DNA from: Flavobacterium flabelliforme
Lineage (GTDB): Bacteria; Bacteroidota; Bacteroidia; Flavobacteriales; Flavobacteriaceae
DNA length: 64,000 nt
Direction of reading: 5' to 3'
NCBI RefSeq assembly: GCF_017948675.1
Contig: NZ_JAGFBU010000001.1
Location: forward strand, 744,001-808,000
The notes beneath the pieces were generated by a model that worked only from the letters and a program-made list of their open reading frames with translations, was not told where the DNA came from and made no database searches. Every line of letters starts with the position of its first letter. The first letter of the stretch is position 1. The translations under genes and the position numbers were made by a program. Below are positions 42,275 through 52,425 of the stretch, one piece after another.

Positions 42275-45200
42275 ATGTTTAAAAAATTTCTTTTTTGGCT
42301 CACAATAAGTTGTTTTTCTGGGCTTCATGCTCAAGAAATCAATACCTTATACAAAACCAAAAAAATTATTCCGTCCCGCGATACAATTTACATTGAAAAA
42401 GAAAGTATTAATTCCAGCTTTTTTAAAATACTCGATTCGAATGGAAATCCCATTGACACTGCTTTTTATCAAATAAACTTTAAAAAAGGGATTCTATTAT
42501 TTAAAGAAAATAGCCCTTTACAAAGGGATTCCATTACTGTAAAATATTTAAAATTTCCTGATTTATTAACTCAAGAATATAAGATCTATGACTCAAGTCG
42601 TCTGGTAAACAATGAGTCGGGATTGGGTAATTTATATAAAATAGAACAGAAAAGTACAAACAAAAACATTCCTTTTGATGGCTTAAATACTTCAGGAAGT
42701 ATCACAAGAGGAATAACCATTGGAAATAATCAAAATGCAGTATTAAATTCTAATTTAGACCTCCAAATAACTGGAAAAATTTCTGAAAAAGTAAGCCTAA
42801 GGGCCTCAATTCAAGACAGCAACATCCCATTACAAGATGGAGGTTATTCACAAAAATTGGATCAGTTCGACAATATTTTCATGGAATTATTTAGTGATAA
42901 ATGGAATATTCGAGTAGGTGATTTATTCCTTGAAAATAAGAAAACACAATTTTTAAATTTCAATAAAAAAGTACAAGGACTTGCTACAAGCTTCGACTTT
43001 GATACCGCCACAAGCAAAACAAATGCATTTGCCTCCGCAGCTTTGGTTCGTGGTCAATATGCTAAAAGTGCTATTATTGGTCAGGAAGGAAATCAAGGCC
43101 CTTATAAATTAAAAGGACAAAATGGAGAATTATATGTATTAGTCATTTCAGGATCTGAACGTGTTTATGTAAATGGCACTCAGCTAAAAAGAGGAGACAA
43201 TAACGACTACACAATCGATTATAATGCTGGAGAAATCATCTTTACACCTTTGTTTACCATTACGTCTGAAATGCGAATTACGGTAGAATACCAGTATTCA
43301 GATCGAAATTATACTCGATTTGTAACCTATGCAGGAGCCACGCACGAGAATAACTCTTGGAGTTTTGGTGGTTATTTATACTCTGAAAACGACCAAAAAA
43401 ATCAACCTTTACAGCAAAATTTGTCGCAAGCGCAAGCAGACATATTAATTAATGCAGGAGATAATCAAAATCTTATGGTCGCGCCTTCAGCCTATGTAGA
43501 TTCCTACTCTGACAACAAAGTTCTTTACCGAAAATCTGTTTTAAATACTGTTGAAATTTTTGAATATTCAACAGATAAACAAGAAGAGCTTTATAATGTG
43601 CGATTTACTTTAGTGGGCGATTTTAAAGGAAATTATAGTTTAACCAATTCAACCACGATCACAAGAGTATATCAATATGTTGCGCCAATAAATGGAATTC
43701 CACAAGGGAATTACGAACCAACCGTGCCTTTGGTTGCACCTACAAAAATCCAAGTAGCTACTTTTTTAGGAAAATACAAACCCACTGAGAAAACAGCAAT
43801 CGATTTTGAAATAGGAATTAGTAACAATGATAAAAATTTATTCTCTTCATTAAATGATGGTGATAATAAAGGATTAGCAGGGAAAATAAATGCCAAACAA
43901 CGTCTTTTCTCTAAAAAATGGACTTTAGATGCTTTTACAAATTATCAATTTGTCCAAAAGGACTTTACCTCAGTAGAGCGATTGTACACCATTGAATTTA
44001 ATAGAGATTGGAATTTAGGAACGCTGGGAATTGGGAACCAAAGCCTACTTATTTCAGGCTTAGAATTAGATTTAAATCCAAAAAACAATACCGTTAGCAA
44101 AGGAAAAATAAAGTATCAGTTTGAAAAATTAGATTTCTCTGATAATTTCTCCGGAAATCGACATTTATTAGATGGATTTTTTCAACTTAAAAATTGGAAT
44201 TTCAAAAATCAAAGCAGTTTTCTAAAAAGTAATGGCAGCCTCCTTTCCTCTCATTTTGTTAGAAGTCAATCTCAAGTTCGGTTTCATTTTGATAAAAACT
44301 GGATAGGCGCAAGCTTACGACTAGAGGACAATCAAGAGAAAAATAAGAATACCAATGCATTTTCTGCATTCAGTCAAAAGTTTACAGAATATGGATTTTT
44401 TACAGGAAGAGGAGACAGTACCAAAGTTTTTGTAGAATTAGGATATCTAAAACGCACTAATGATAGTTTGCAAAAAAGCATTATTCAAAGGGTAAATACC
44501 TCTCAAACTTTTCGTTTAAAATCAAGATTAATTCAAAGCAATACGAGTGACTTATCTGTATATGCTAATTACAGGATATTAGAATTCAGTAATGACTCTA
44601 GAAAAAAAGAATCATCGCTAAACTCTAGAATTGTATACACAGACCGTTATTTCAATCAATTTATTCAAAATACTACTACTTACGAAACCAATTCAGGAAG
44701 CATTCCACAGCAAGAATTCACTTATATAGAAGTACCTATAGGACAGGGAGTTTACACTTGGAATGACTATAACAACAACGGAATTCAAGAGTTACAAGAG
44801 TTTGAAATAGCTCCATTTATAGATCAAGCCAAATTTATCCGCATTTTTTTACCGAATCGATTGTATATTAAAACTCATCAAAATAAATTTTCGCAGTCTT
44901 TGACATTAAATCCAATCCAGTGGCAAAATGAGAAAGGAATAAAAAAATTCTTATCCTACTTTTATAACCAAACAGCTTTTATAATGGATAGAAAAAACAG
45001 GAATAATGGTGCCAACTTTGAATTAAATCCTTTTAGTTCAAGTAATGAAAATGTTTTAGGCTTAAATTCGAGTTTAAGAAACAGCTTGTTTTATAACCGA
45101 GGAAGGCAAAATCATTCTGTAACCTACACTTACTTAGAAAGCAAAACAAAAAATCTTCTTTCTACGGGATCACAAGAAGCAACAAATAGCTCCCATCAGT

Positions 45201-45706
45201 TACAATACAATCATTTATACAAAAAAAGTTGGCTCTTCGGTTTTTTGACCAAAACTATTCAAACAGCAATAAATTCCGAGAATTATTTAGAAAAAAACTA
45301 TGAAATAACCGGTTACCAACTCGCACCAAAAATTAGCTATTTATTTTCTAAAAATACGAGTTGGGATATTTTTTATGAATTACAAAAAAAAGAAAATCAA
45401 ATAGGCTTATCAGAAAAATTAATTCAAAATCGTTTTGGAACTTCTTTTTCTTATGCGAGTGAATCTAAATTTACCATGAATGGAGAGGTTTCTTTTTACC
45501 AAAATAAATTTGATGGAAATGAGTTTTCTTCTGTTGGATTTCAAATGTTAGAAGGCTTGCAAACAGGGCAAAATTTGACTTGGAAACTACTAATACAAAG
45601 AAATATAACACAGTTTTTAGATATCAACTTAAATTATGAAGGTAGAAAAAGTGAAACCAATTTGGCTATTCATACTGGAAACATTCAATTAAGAGCTTAT
45701 TTTTAA
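42275..45706 (+). CDS. Large conserved outer-membrane protein of unknown function
   Basis: The 1143-residue protein has a signal peptide (1-19, ending LHAQ). Part of the N-terminal half has a conserved GSITRGITIGNNQNAVLNSN segment and RVGDLFLENKKTQF; a VNGTQLKRGDNNDYTIDYNAGEIIFT stretch resembles a small repeat-domain motif. The long C-terminal half is a beta-barrel-like pattern of aromatic amphipathic strands with no final plug. Similar large proteins appear across Bacteroidota and I cannot name the function. It is probably in the outer membrane or surface. It has no clear partner gene on either side. Confidence 0.75.
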   Translation: MFKKFLFWLTISCFSGLHAQEINTLYKTKKIIPSRDTIYIEKESINSSFFKILDSNGNPIDTAFYQINFKKGILLFKENSPLQRDSITVKYLKFPDLLTQEYKIYDSSRLVNNESGLGNLYKIEQKSTNKNIPFDGLNTSGSITRGITIGNNQNAVLNSNLDLQITGKISEKVSLRASIQDSNIPLQDGGYSQKLDQFDNIFMELFSDKWNIRVGDLFLENKKTQFLNFNKKVQGLATSFDFDTATSKTNAFASAALVRGQYAKSAIIGQEGNQGPYKLKGQNGELYVLVISGSERVYVNGTQLKRGDNNDYTIDYNAGEIIFTPLFTITSEMRITVEYQYSDRNYTRFVTYAGATHENNSWSFGGYLYSENDQKNQPLQQNLSQAQADILINAGDNQNLMVAPSAYVDSYSDNKVLYRKSVLNTVEIFEYSTDKQEELYNVRFTLVGDFKGNYSLTNSTTITRVYQYVAPINGIPQGNYEPTVPLVAPTKIQVATFLGKYKPTEKTAIDFEIGISNNDKNLFSSLNDGDNKGLAGKINAKQRLFSKKWTLDAFTNYQFVQKDFTSVERLYTIEFNRDWNLGTLGIGNQSLLISGLELDLNPKNNTVSKGKIKYQFEKLDFSDNFSGNRHLLDGFFQLKNWNFKNQSSFLKSNGSLLSSHFVRSQSQVRFHFDKNWIGASLRLEDNQEKNKNTNAFSAFSQKFTEYGFFTGRGDSTKVFVELGYLKRTNDSLQKSIIQRVNTSQTFRLKSRLIQSNTSDLSVYANYRILEFSNDSRKKESSLNSRIVYTDRYFNQFIQNTTTYETNSGSIPQQEFTYIEVPIGQGVYTWNDYNNNGIQELQEFEIAPFIDQAKFIRIFLPNRLYIKTHQNKFSQSLTLNPIQWQNEKGIKKFLSYFYNQTAFIMDRKNRNNGANFELNPFSSSNENVLGLNSSLRNSLFYNRGRQNHSVTYTYLESKTKNLLSTGSQEATNSSHQLQYNHLYKKSWLFGFLTKTIQTAINSENYLEKNYEITGYQLAPKISYLFSKNTSWDIFYELQKKENQIGLSEKLIQNRFGTSFSYASESKFTMNGEVSFYQNKFDGNEFSSVGFQMLEGLQTGQNLTWKLLIQRNITQFLDINLNYEGRKSETNLAIHTGNIQLRAYF

Positions 45707-45786
45707 TTTTTTAACATTATATTTAGGAAAAAAGTTATTAAATTTAGATGTCTTAAACATTTTCTAAAAACTTAAAATAAATTATC

Positions 45787-46368
45787 ATGAAAAAATTATT
45801 TTTATTGTGTTTTGCTTTTCTATTGTCTGGTAGCTTTTATGCTCAAGAAACTGCAGCACAAAAGAAGAAAGCAGCTGCCAAAACAGAAAAAGCAGCAGAG
45901 AAAGTAGCTAAAGCAAAAGCAGATGCTAAAGAAACAGCTTTGAAAACCAAAACTGAAGCTAAGAAGAAAGAAACAGAAGCGAAAGCAAAAGCAACTGATG
46001 CAAAAGCGAAAGCAACTGAAGCGAAAGCAAAAGAAAACAAAGCGAAAACCAGTGAAAGTAAAACAAAAGCAACTCAAACAAAAGAGAAAGCTCTTGAAGC
46101 AAAAAAAGAAGTAAAAGCAAAAGCGGAAAAAGTAGAGGCAAAAGCAGCAAAAGTAGAAAAGAAAGCGGAAAACCTTAAAAAAGAAGCACCAACAGCTAAA
46201 GCTACGACAAAAAAAGCACCAGCAAAAATTAAAGAAACCAATGAAAAGGCACCAAAAATTGCAGATAAAATAACTGGTGAATACAACGGTAAAAAGGTAT
46301 ATACAGGTCCTAGAGGAGGAAAATATTATATTAATGCAAACGGAAATAAAACATACATTCAAGATTAA
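45787..46368 (+). CDS. Secreted Lys/Ala-rich coiled-coil protein with PBCV-type basic adaptor motif
   Basis: The 193-residue protein has three parts. Residues 1-19 are a signal peptide (SGSFYAQ). Residues about 22-160 are almost only Ala, Lys, Glu and Thr with repeats of KAKATEAKAK type, predicted to form a long charged coiled coil. Residues about 166-193 contain NGKKVYTGPRGGKYYINANG followed by NKTYI, which resembles the PBCV-specific basic adaptor motif first seen in chlorovirus proteins. The basic tail may bind nucleic acid or polyanions outside the cytoplasm. Several antisense frames over this gene are compositional artefacts. Confidence 0.85.
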   Translation: MKKLFLLCFAFLLSGSFYAQETAAQKKKAAAKTEKAAEKVAKAKADAKETALKTKTEAKKKETEAKAKATDAKAKATEAKAKENKAKTSESKTKATQTKEKALEAKKEVKAKAEKVEAKAAKVEKKAENLKKEAPTAKATTKKAPAKIKETNEKAPKIADKITGEYNGKKVYTGPRGGKYYINANGNKTYIQD

Positions 46369-46387
46369 TTCCATTTAAAATAAAAAA

Positions 46388-46420
46388 CAAAGGGGACTTT
46401 CTAAACAATTGTCCCCTTTG
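46388..46420 (+). terminator. Probable terminator hairpin after the Lys/Ala-rich gene
   Basis: CAAAGGGGAC and GTCCCCTTTG form a perfect 10-bp stem 19 bases after the stop. On the plus strand it is followed by CTACG rather than a T run; the T run is on the other strand, so its efficiency here is uncertain. Confidence 0.6.
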
Positions 46421-46455
46421 CTACGTTATGACCATTGCACTAGCTAAAAAAATTA

Positions 46456-47523
46456 ATGATATCAAATTTTAATAAAAAAACAATCTTAATTGCTCCCTTA
46501 AATTGGGGTTTGGGTCATGCTACCCGCTGCATACCAATTATTAAAGCATTGATAGAAAATAACTACACCCCAATTATTGCTTCAGACGGTGATGCTTTAG
46601 CTTTATTAAGAAAAGAGTTCCCCAACCTAAATACATTAGAACTCCCCTCATACCAAATAGAATATGCGGGAAAAGGAGAGAATCTAAAATGGAAATTATT
46701 TAAAAATGGCTTAAAAACAATCAAAGCCATTCAAGAAGAGAAAAGACTTACTGAAAATTGGGTTGAGCAATACGATATCAAAGGAATCATTTCGGACAAC
46801 AGATTTGGAGTTTACAGCACAAAAGTTCCCTGTGTTTACATTACACACCAACTGAAAGTACTGTCTGGAAGTAGCACTTGGTTAAGCAGTAAAATACATC
46901 AAAATATCATTAAAAAATTCGACGCCTGTTGGGTACCCGATTTTAATGAAACTCCTAATCTAACCGGAAAATTAGGACATCTAAAAAAGACTCCAAAAAA
47001 CATACAATACATTGGACCATTAAGTAGGTTGCAGCATCAGGAAAAAGAAAAGAAATACGACTTAATGGTTGTTTTATCAGGACCAGAACCTCAACGAGGA
47101 ATTTTAGAAGCGAAATTAAGATCAGAAATTATAAGATATTCTGGCAAAATAATTTTTATTAGAGGAATTATAGAAAAAGAACAAGTAAAGCAGCAAATAG
47201 AAAATGTGAGTTATTATAATTTTATGAATGCTACTGAGATATCAAATGCATTTAACGAAAGTGAAATTGTACTTTGTCGTTCTGGATATACTACAATTAT
47301 GGATCTTACACAACTAAACAAAAAGTCCTTTTTTATCCCTACTCCAGGACAATTTGAACAAGAATATCTTGCTAGAAAACTACAAGAAGAAAACGCTGTT
47401 CCATTTGCCTCACAAGATGATTTTAAAATAGAAAATTTGGATCAAGTTGCGAATTACAAAGGATTACCAAAAACAGAAATAAAAACGGATTGGAGTTCCT
47501 TATTTCATGTTTTTAAGGAGTAG
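46456..47523 (+). CDS. MurG-like glycosyltransferase
   Basis: The 355-residue protein has a GT-B fold layout: an N-terminal NWGLGHATRCIPIIKAL loop (about 17-33), VYITHQLKVLSGSS, and a C-terminal nucleotide-sugar domain with VVLSGPEPQRGI, ILCRSGYTTIMDL and PTPGQFEQEYLARKLQEE, which match the MurG and related family. It transfers a sugar from a nucleotide donor to an unknown acceptor. It is not MurG itself, as the sequence differs in length and there are no cell-wall genes nearby. It is convergent with the histidine kinase gene, with 2 bases between the stops. Confidence 0.85.
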   Translation: MISNFNKKTILIAPLNWGLGHATRCIPIIKALIENNYTPIIASDGDALALLRKEFPNLNTLELPSYQIEYAGKGENLKWKLFKNGLKTIKAIQEEKRLTENWVEQYDIKGIISDNRFGVYSTKVPCVYITHQLKVLSGSSTWLSSKIHQNIIKKFDACWVPDFNETPNLTGKLGHLKKTPKNIQYIGPLSRLQHQEKEKKYDLMVVLSGPEPQRGILEAKLRSEIIRYSGKIIFIRGIIEKEQVKQQIENVSYYNFMNATEISNAFNESEIVLCRSGYTTIMDLTQLNKKSFFIPTPGQFEQEYLARKLQEENAVPFASQDDFKIENLDQVANYKGLPKTEIKTDWSSLFHVFKE

Positions 47524-47525
47524 CG

Positions 47526-48587
47526 TTACAGCTGCTTTTTTTTATTTTTTACTTTTTGAAGTGTAAAAGAAAACTCTGACCCTACACCATAGGTACTATC
47601 AACATATATTTTTTCGTCATGTGCCTCGATAATATGTTTTACAATAGCCAAACCTAAACCGGAACCGCCTTCTGTTCGCGCACCGCTTTTATCTACTCTG
47701 TAAAAACGTTCAAATAATCTGGAGATATTTTTCTTTACAATACCTTCTCCGTTATCAGTCACTCTAACGATTAATTTTTCTTCGGTCAAATCCTCTATAC
47801 TCACTTCAGTAGTTCCTTTTTTCTCCCCGTATTTAATAGAGTTCACGATTAGATTCATAACGACTTGTTGAATCTTTTCTTGATCTCCGATTACCATAAT
47901 GGGAATACTATATTTCATGTCAAACATAAGGATAATGTCTTTTTTAGAAGCTTTCATTTCTAATAAATCAAAAACATTTTGAATTAATTTGACAATATCA
48001 AATTGAGTAATCTCAAGGTTTAACTCTCCTATTTCGAGTTTAGAAATCATGTCTAAATCTTGAACAATGTAGATCAATCTTTCAACTCCTTTTTCGGCAC
48101 GTTCTAAATATTTTTTTCGAATTGTTTTATCATTCATAGCTCCATCAAGCAACGTTGACAAGTAACCTTGCACCATAAAAAGAGGTGTTTTAAGTTCATG
48201 GGAAACATTGCCTAGAAATTCTCTCCTATATTCTTCTCTTACTTTTAAGGTTTCAATTTCTAATTTTTTATCGGTAGCAAACTTTTTTACTTCACGCGTT
48301 AGCGTTGCCATATCAGTCGTTATAGGCTGATTCATAAAAGTACTCGACTCTAATAAAGCAACATCATCGTATATTTTTTTTACTTTTTTGTAAATAAAGC
48401 GCTCTACTCTATACTGAAGAACGATAAAAGAAAAAACAGCAATACAAAAAGCAAAAACCAAACAAAATTGATATGAAAATTTAAAAAAAAGATGCGTTAG
48501 AAATCCTACCAATACGGTAGAAAAGAAGGTAATGTAAAGCGAAGACTTAACAGCAAATCGATATGTTTTTTTAAAATTTATAGTCAT
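47526..48587 (-). CDS. Sensor histidine kinase, PhoR-like
   Basis: The 353-residue protein has two membrane helices (about 14-30 and 35-55) with almost no periplasmic loop, a short linker and a kinase core. The phospho-accepting H-box is SHELKTPLFMVQGY; the N, G1 and G2 boxes are VNLIVNSIKYGE, VTDNGEGI and GGSGLGLAIVKHII. Lack of a large sensor domain is typical of PhoR-type kinases that take their signal from a partner. The response regulator gene lies directly upstream with no gap (stop at 48588). Confidence 0.95.
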   Translation of the reverse strand: MTINFKKTYRFAVKSSLYITFFSTVLVGFLTHLFFKFSYQFCLVFAFCIAVFSFIVLQYRVERFIYKKVKKIYDDVALLESSTFMNQPITTDMATLTREVKKFATDKKLEIETLKVREEYRREFLGNVSHELKTPLFMVQGYLSTLLDGAMNDKTIRKKYLERAEKGVERLIYIVQDLDMISKLEIGELNLEITQFDIVKLIQNVFDLLEMKASKKDIILMFDMKYSIPIMVIGDQEKIQQVVMNLIVNSIKYGEKKGTTEVSIEDLTEEKLIVRVTDNGEGIVKKNISRLFERFYRVDKSGARTEGGSGLGLAIVKHIIEAHDEKIYVDSTYGVGSEFSFTLQKVKNKKKQL

Positions 48588-49271
48588 CTATACTTCAAAC
48601 TTATATCCTACTCCTTTAATTGTTTTGAATAATTCTTCTCCTATTTTTTCACGTAATTTTCTAATGTGAACATCTATAGTTCGTCCGCCAACAATGACTT
48701 CATTACCCCAAACTCGATCTAGAATTTCATCTCTTTTAAATACTTTTCCAGGTTTTGAAGCTAAAAGGTAGAATAACTCAAATTCTTTTCTAGGCAATAC
48801 AATTTCAATATTGTCTTTTACAATTTTATATTCTTCGCGATTAATTTCGATACCACCTACATTCAGCGTTTCGCTATTTTGATCATTTTCTTTTAAACGA
48901 CGCAACAAGGCTTTTACTTTACTTACTAATAACTTTGGCTTAATTGGTTTAGTAATATAATCATCTGCACCGGCATCAAAACCTGCTACTTGAGAGTAAT
49001 CTTCGCTTCTAGCAGTCAAAAAAGTAATTAGTACATTACTTAATTCTGGTATTTTTCTAATGTTTTCACACGCTTCCATTCCGTCCATTTCTGGCATCAT
49101 AACATCCATTATAATAAGGTCTGGAATTACTTTTTTTGCTTTGGCTATAGCCTCCTTACCATTAGAGGCCGTAAAGATTTGATAATCTTCTTGAGAAAGA
49201 TTATATCCTATTATTTCTAAAATATCTGGCTCGTCATCGACTAATAGAATTTTGGTGTTTTTTTTCTTCAT
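48588..49271 (-). CDS. Response regulator, PhoB/OmpR family
   Basis: The 227-residue protein has a receiver domain (about 5-120) with the acidic pair LLVDDEPD, the phospho-Asp in LIIMDVMMPEMDG, the switch Thr in LTARSE and Lys in ITKPIKPK, then a winged-helix DNA-binding domain (about 135-227) with RKEFELFYLLASKPG and RTIDVHIRKLREKIG. The sensor kinase follows with no gap. The divergent TonB receptor gene across a 177-base gap is a likely target; TAAC-containing repeats in that gap may be binding sites. Confidence 0.95.
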   Translation of the reverse strand: MKKKNTKILLVDDEPDILEIIGYNLSQEDYQIFTASNGKEAIAKAKKVIPDLIIMDVMMPEMDGMEACENIRKIPELSNVLITFLTARSEDYSQVAGFDAGADDYITKPIKPKLLVSKVKALLRRLKENDQNSETLNVGGIEINREEYKIVKDNIEIVLPRKEFELFYLLASKPGKVFKRDEILDRVWGNEVIVGGRTIDVHIRKLREKIGEELFKTIKGVGYKFEV

Positions 49272-49448
49272 AAAGCGTCAAAAGTTGTTTTTTTTATGGT
49301 AAATGTAATCATAAATAGGAAACTGAAAAGGTGTTAACGGTAATTTAATATTGGAGCAATTTATTAGCAAAAACAAAACATAACCCTAACAAGACGGTAA
49401 CTTACATTTTACATTTCGGGACTTACTTTGCAAAAAAAAACAAAACAA

Positions 49449-52199
49449 ATGAAATTCAAAATACTTTTTATATCGTTATTTATAACTGCTATTTCTTTTT
49501 CACAAAACAAAGGAACAATAACTGGAATCTTGACTGACAAAGAGGCGAACAACCAATCCTTACCATTTGCTAACGTACTTATTGCTGGAACTAATATTGG
49601 AACAAACACTGATATTGACGGTAAATTCTCCATGTCTGTAGTTCCTGGTAATTATACTATTCAATTTAGTTTTATTGGATACGAATCTGTTGAGATTCCT
49701 GTGAAGATTATAGCAAACCAAACCTTAACCATCAATCAAGCATTAGGTTCTGCAGGATACAAATTAGAAGATGTAATTGTAAGAGCTAGTACTGTAAGTA
49801 GGCAAAAAGAAACAGCGCTATTATTAGAACAAAAAAATGCAGTAGACATTAAGCAGTCTATTGGTGCTCAAGAATTATCTAGAAAAGGAGTTAGTGATGT
49901 TGCTACTGCTGTTACAAAAACCACTGGTATTACAAAACAGGAAGGAACAGGGAATATTTTTGTTAGAGGATTAGGAGACCGCTACAATTCGACAACCATG
50001 AATGAACTTCCAATTCCTTCTAATGACCCAACCAAGAAAAACCTTAATTTAGATATTTTCTCTACCGATATTGTAGAATATGTATCAATAGACAAAGTAT
50101 ACAACGGAAAATTCTACGGCGATTTTGCGGGTGGTAATGTTGACATTATCTCTAAGGAACACAAAGGCAAAAGCTTTTTAAAATTTCAATTAGGATCAAA
50201 GATAAATACGAATGCCTTGAAAGTAGACAATTTTAATTTACTACAAGGTTACGGAGCTTTAGGCTTTACCAATCGTGCTATACCGTCAAATCCTTTGACA
50301 CAGTACAATTATAAAACAAATCAATTAGAGAATAAAGCGCCAATTGCTAGCTCTTACAATATTTCAGGAGGAACTTCATTTAAAGTTGGTGAAGAAGGGA
50401 AAATTAGCATCTTCGCTAATGCTTCTTACGACAATGAATTTAACTCTAAAAGTAATGGCTCTGCAAAAGGATCAGTATCTGGAACTGGTGTTGCAAATAA
50501 AAATTACCATACTTACACCGATATTAATTACAATACCAATACGACTGGACTGTTAAATTTAGGGTACAAAATAAACCCAAACAACACCGTTAACTTCAAT
50601 TCATTATTCATTAATACAAGTACACAATCTAAAAAAGAATACAGTGGTTACTTTGCGGATGGTGGTGATGGCGGGAATGCTTTAATTAGAAGAAATGAGT
50701 ACAATAAAAATGCTTTATGGGTTAACCAATTATTAGGAGAACATAAGTTTAAGGAGCGTTCTAAATTTAATTGGGGATTATCATATAACAGTATCAAAGG
50801 AGATACTCCAGACCGAACAACAAATACCTTAAACAAAGTGGCCGCTGGTTATACACTTTTATCTAATGCTGGAAGTAACAATCGTTATTTTCAAAATTTG
50901 AAAGAAGATGAAGTTGCTGCAAACTTAAGCTACGATTACAAATTCAGCAAAACGGAAGAAGGGGAATACAAAGGAAAATTCACTTTTGGATATAGCGGAC
51001 GAGTTAAAACTAGAAACTTTGAAGCCACACAATTTAATTTTAAATCTGATAATACTCACTTATCTGACATTGTAGATCCAAACAACTTAGATTTATTTTA
51101 CAACCAGTCTAATTTAGATAACAACTATTTTAAAATTATCACTTTTAGAGGCGATCAATTTGAATCTTCAGCCTTAAATCCACAATTTTATAAAGGAGAC
51201 CAAAATATAAATGCAGGGTTTCTAAATACAGAATATAAATTGAACAAACTAACGACTGTTATAAGTTTAAGAGCAGAAAAAATAGCTCAAAAAATCACTT
51301 GGAACACCCAACTTGATCCTATTACAAAAAGCAGTCAGCTGGATAAAACTGCTTTCTTACCTAGTATAATAATGAAATATGAATTGGCAGAAAAACAAAA
51401 CTTGCGTTTGGGCTTAAGCAAAACTTATACCTTACCACAATTTAAAGAAAGAGCACCATTTTTATATGAGGAAATTACTCAAGTATATATTGGAAACCAA
51501 AAACTGTACGCATCAGATGATTACAATTTAGATCTAAAATGGGAATTTTTCCCTAAAAACGAAGAGCTAATTTCGGTAACTGCTTTTGGGAAATACATTC
51601 AAAACCCAATGAACGAGGTAACGATTAATTCCTCTACAAATGACATTTCTTATGTAAACACAGGCGATTATGGTTATGTAACGGGAGCCGAAGTAGAATA
51701 TCGCAAGCAACTATTGAATATTGATACCGAAAATTCTAAAAAACTTTCTGCAGGTGTAAATGTATCTTACTTATATTCTAATCAAGAATTAAACTCTAAT
51801 AAAGTGAAGAAAGAAACAGATTTCGAAGTAGATTTTACCTCTAAAAAAGGAAAATTCACAGGAGCTTCTGACGTATTATTAAATACCGATTTAAGTTTTT
51901 TTAATGAATGGAACAATAAAAAAAGCAATCTAACTTCAACATTAACGTATTCTTATTTCTCTGATAGAATATATGCTATTGGTACTTTACAAAGAGGTGA
52001 TATTGTTGATAAAGCATTTGGTACTTTAGACTTTGTAGCTAAATCTAAACTAAATGAAAAAGTAGGATTAAGTTTTCTTGTAAAAAACATTTTAAATCCT
52101 ACCATCAATCAAGTTCAGGAAAACACAAATGGAGATGTAAACCTATTAAGCTACAAAAAAGGATTATCGCTAAGTCTTAGCATTAACTATCAGTTCTAA
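49449..52199 (+). CDS. TonB-dependent receptor, possibly phosphate-related
   Basis: From the ATG at 49449 the product is 916 residues: signal peptide (1-18, ending SFSQ), carboxypeptidase-like domain (about 20-100, LPFANVLIAGTNIGTNTDIDG), plug with DVATAVTKTTGITKQEGTGNIFVRGLGDRY and a barrel ending in LSLSINYQF. It is divergent from a PhoB/PhoR-like pair, which hints at control by phosphate, and is followed by a beta-helix lipoprotein and a T9SS-tail protein. A start at 49428 (TTG) would add seven residues before the signal peptide and is not favoured. The substrate is an inference. Confidence 0.88.
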   Translation: MKFKILFISLFITAISFSQNKGTITGILTDKEANNQSLPFANVLIAGTNIGTNTDIDGKFSMSVVPGNYTIQFSFIGYESVEIPVKIIANQTLTINQALGSAGYKLEDVIVRASTVSRQKETALLLEQKNAVDIKQSIGAQELSRKGVSDVATAVTKTTGITKQEGTGNIFVRGLGDRYNSTTMNELPIPSNDPTKKNLNLDIFSTDIVEYVSIDKVYNGKFYGDFAGGNVDIISKEHKGKSFLKFQLGSKINTNALKVDNFNLLQGYGALGFTNRAIPSNPLTQYNYKTNQLENKAPIASSYNISGGTSFKVGEEGKISIFANASYDNEFNSKSNGSAKGSVSGTGVANKNYHTYTDINYNTNTTGLLNLGYKINPNNTVNFNSLFINTSTQSKKEYSGYFADGGDGGNALIRRNEYNKNALWVNQLLGEHKFKERSKFNWGLSYNSIKGDTPDRTTNTLNKVAAGYTLLSNAGSNNRYFQNLKEDEVAANLSYDYKFSKTEEGEYKGKFTFGYSGRVKTRNFEATQFNFKSDNTHLSDIVDPNNLDLFYNQSNLDNNYFKIITFRGDQFESSALNPQFYKGDQNINAGFLNTEYKLNKLTTVISLRAEKIAQKITWNTQLDPITKSSQLDKTAFLPSIIMKYELAEKQNLRLGLSKTYTLPQFKERAPFLYEEITQVYIGNQKLYASDDYNLDLKWEFFPKNEELISVTAFGKYIQNPMNEVTINSSTNDISYVNTGDYGYVTGAEVEYRKQLLNIDTENSKKLSAGVNVSYLYSNQELNSNKVKKETDFEVDFTSKKGKFTGASDVLLNTDLSFFNEWNNKKSNLTSTLTYSYFSDRIYAIGTLQRGDIVDKAFGTLDFVAKSKLNEKVGLSFLVKNILNPTINQVQENTNGDVNLLSYKKGLSLSLSINYQF

Positions 52200-52218
52200 A
52201 TAATTAAGCAAACATCTA

Positions 52219-52257
52219 AAAAGAGGCTATTCATTAATACGAATAGCCTCTTTTTTT
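52219..52257 (+). terminator. Terminator after the Pho-linked TonB receptor
   Basis: AAAGAGGCTATTC and GAATAGCCTCTTT form a strong perfect hairpin about 20 bases after the stop, followed by a T run. It separates the receptor from the lipoprotein gene. Confidence 0.92.
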
Positions 52258-52425
52258 GTTTCAAAAACTTATTAGTGATCTTCAAACAGTTCTTAACATC
52301 GCAACACTAAGCTAACATTAAATAGCCTTTTTTTTAATCTAAGGTTCACGTTAACCTAACTTTAGAAAAAAGCTTTTGTTTGATATTTGTCCTAATAAAA
52401 CAAATGAAAAAACATTAAAAAAACT

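Noticed and set aside
45820..46374. Antisense frames over the Lys/Ala-rich gene
   Set aside because: They result from the repetitive, Ala/Lys codon-rich sense strand; products are Phe/Ser/Leu/Cys-rich strings without a family.
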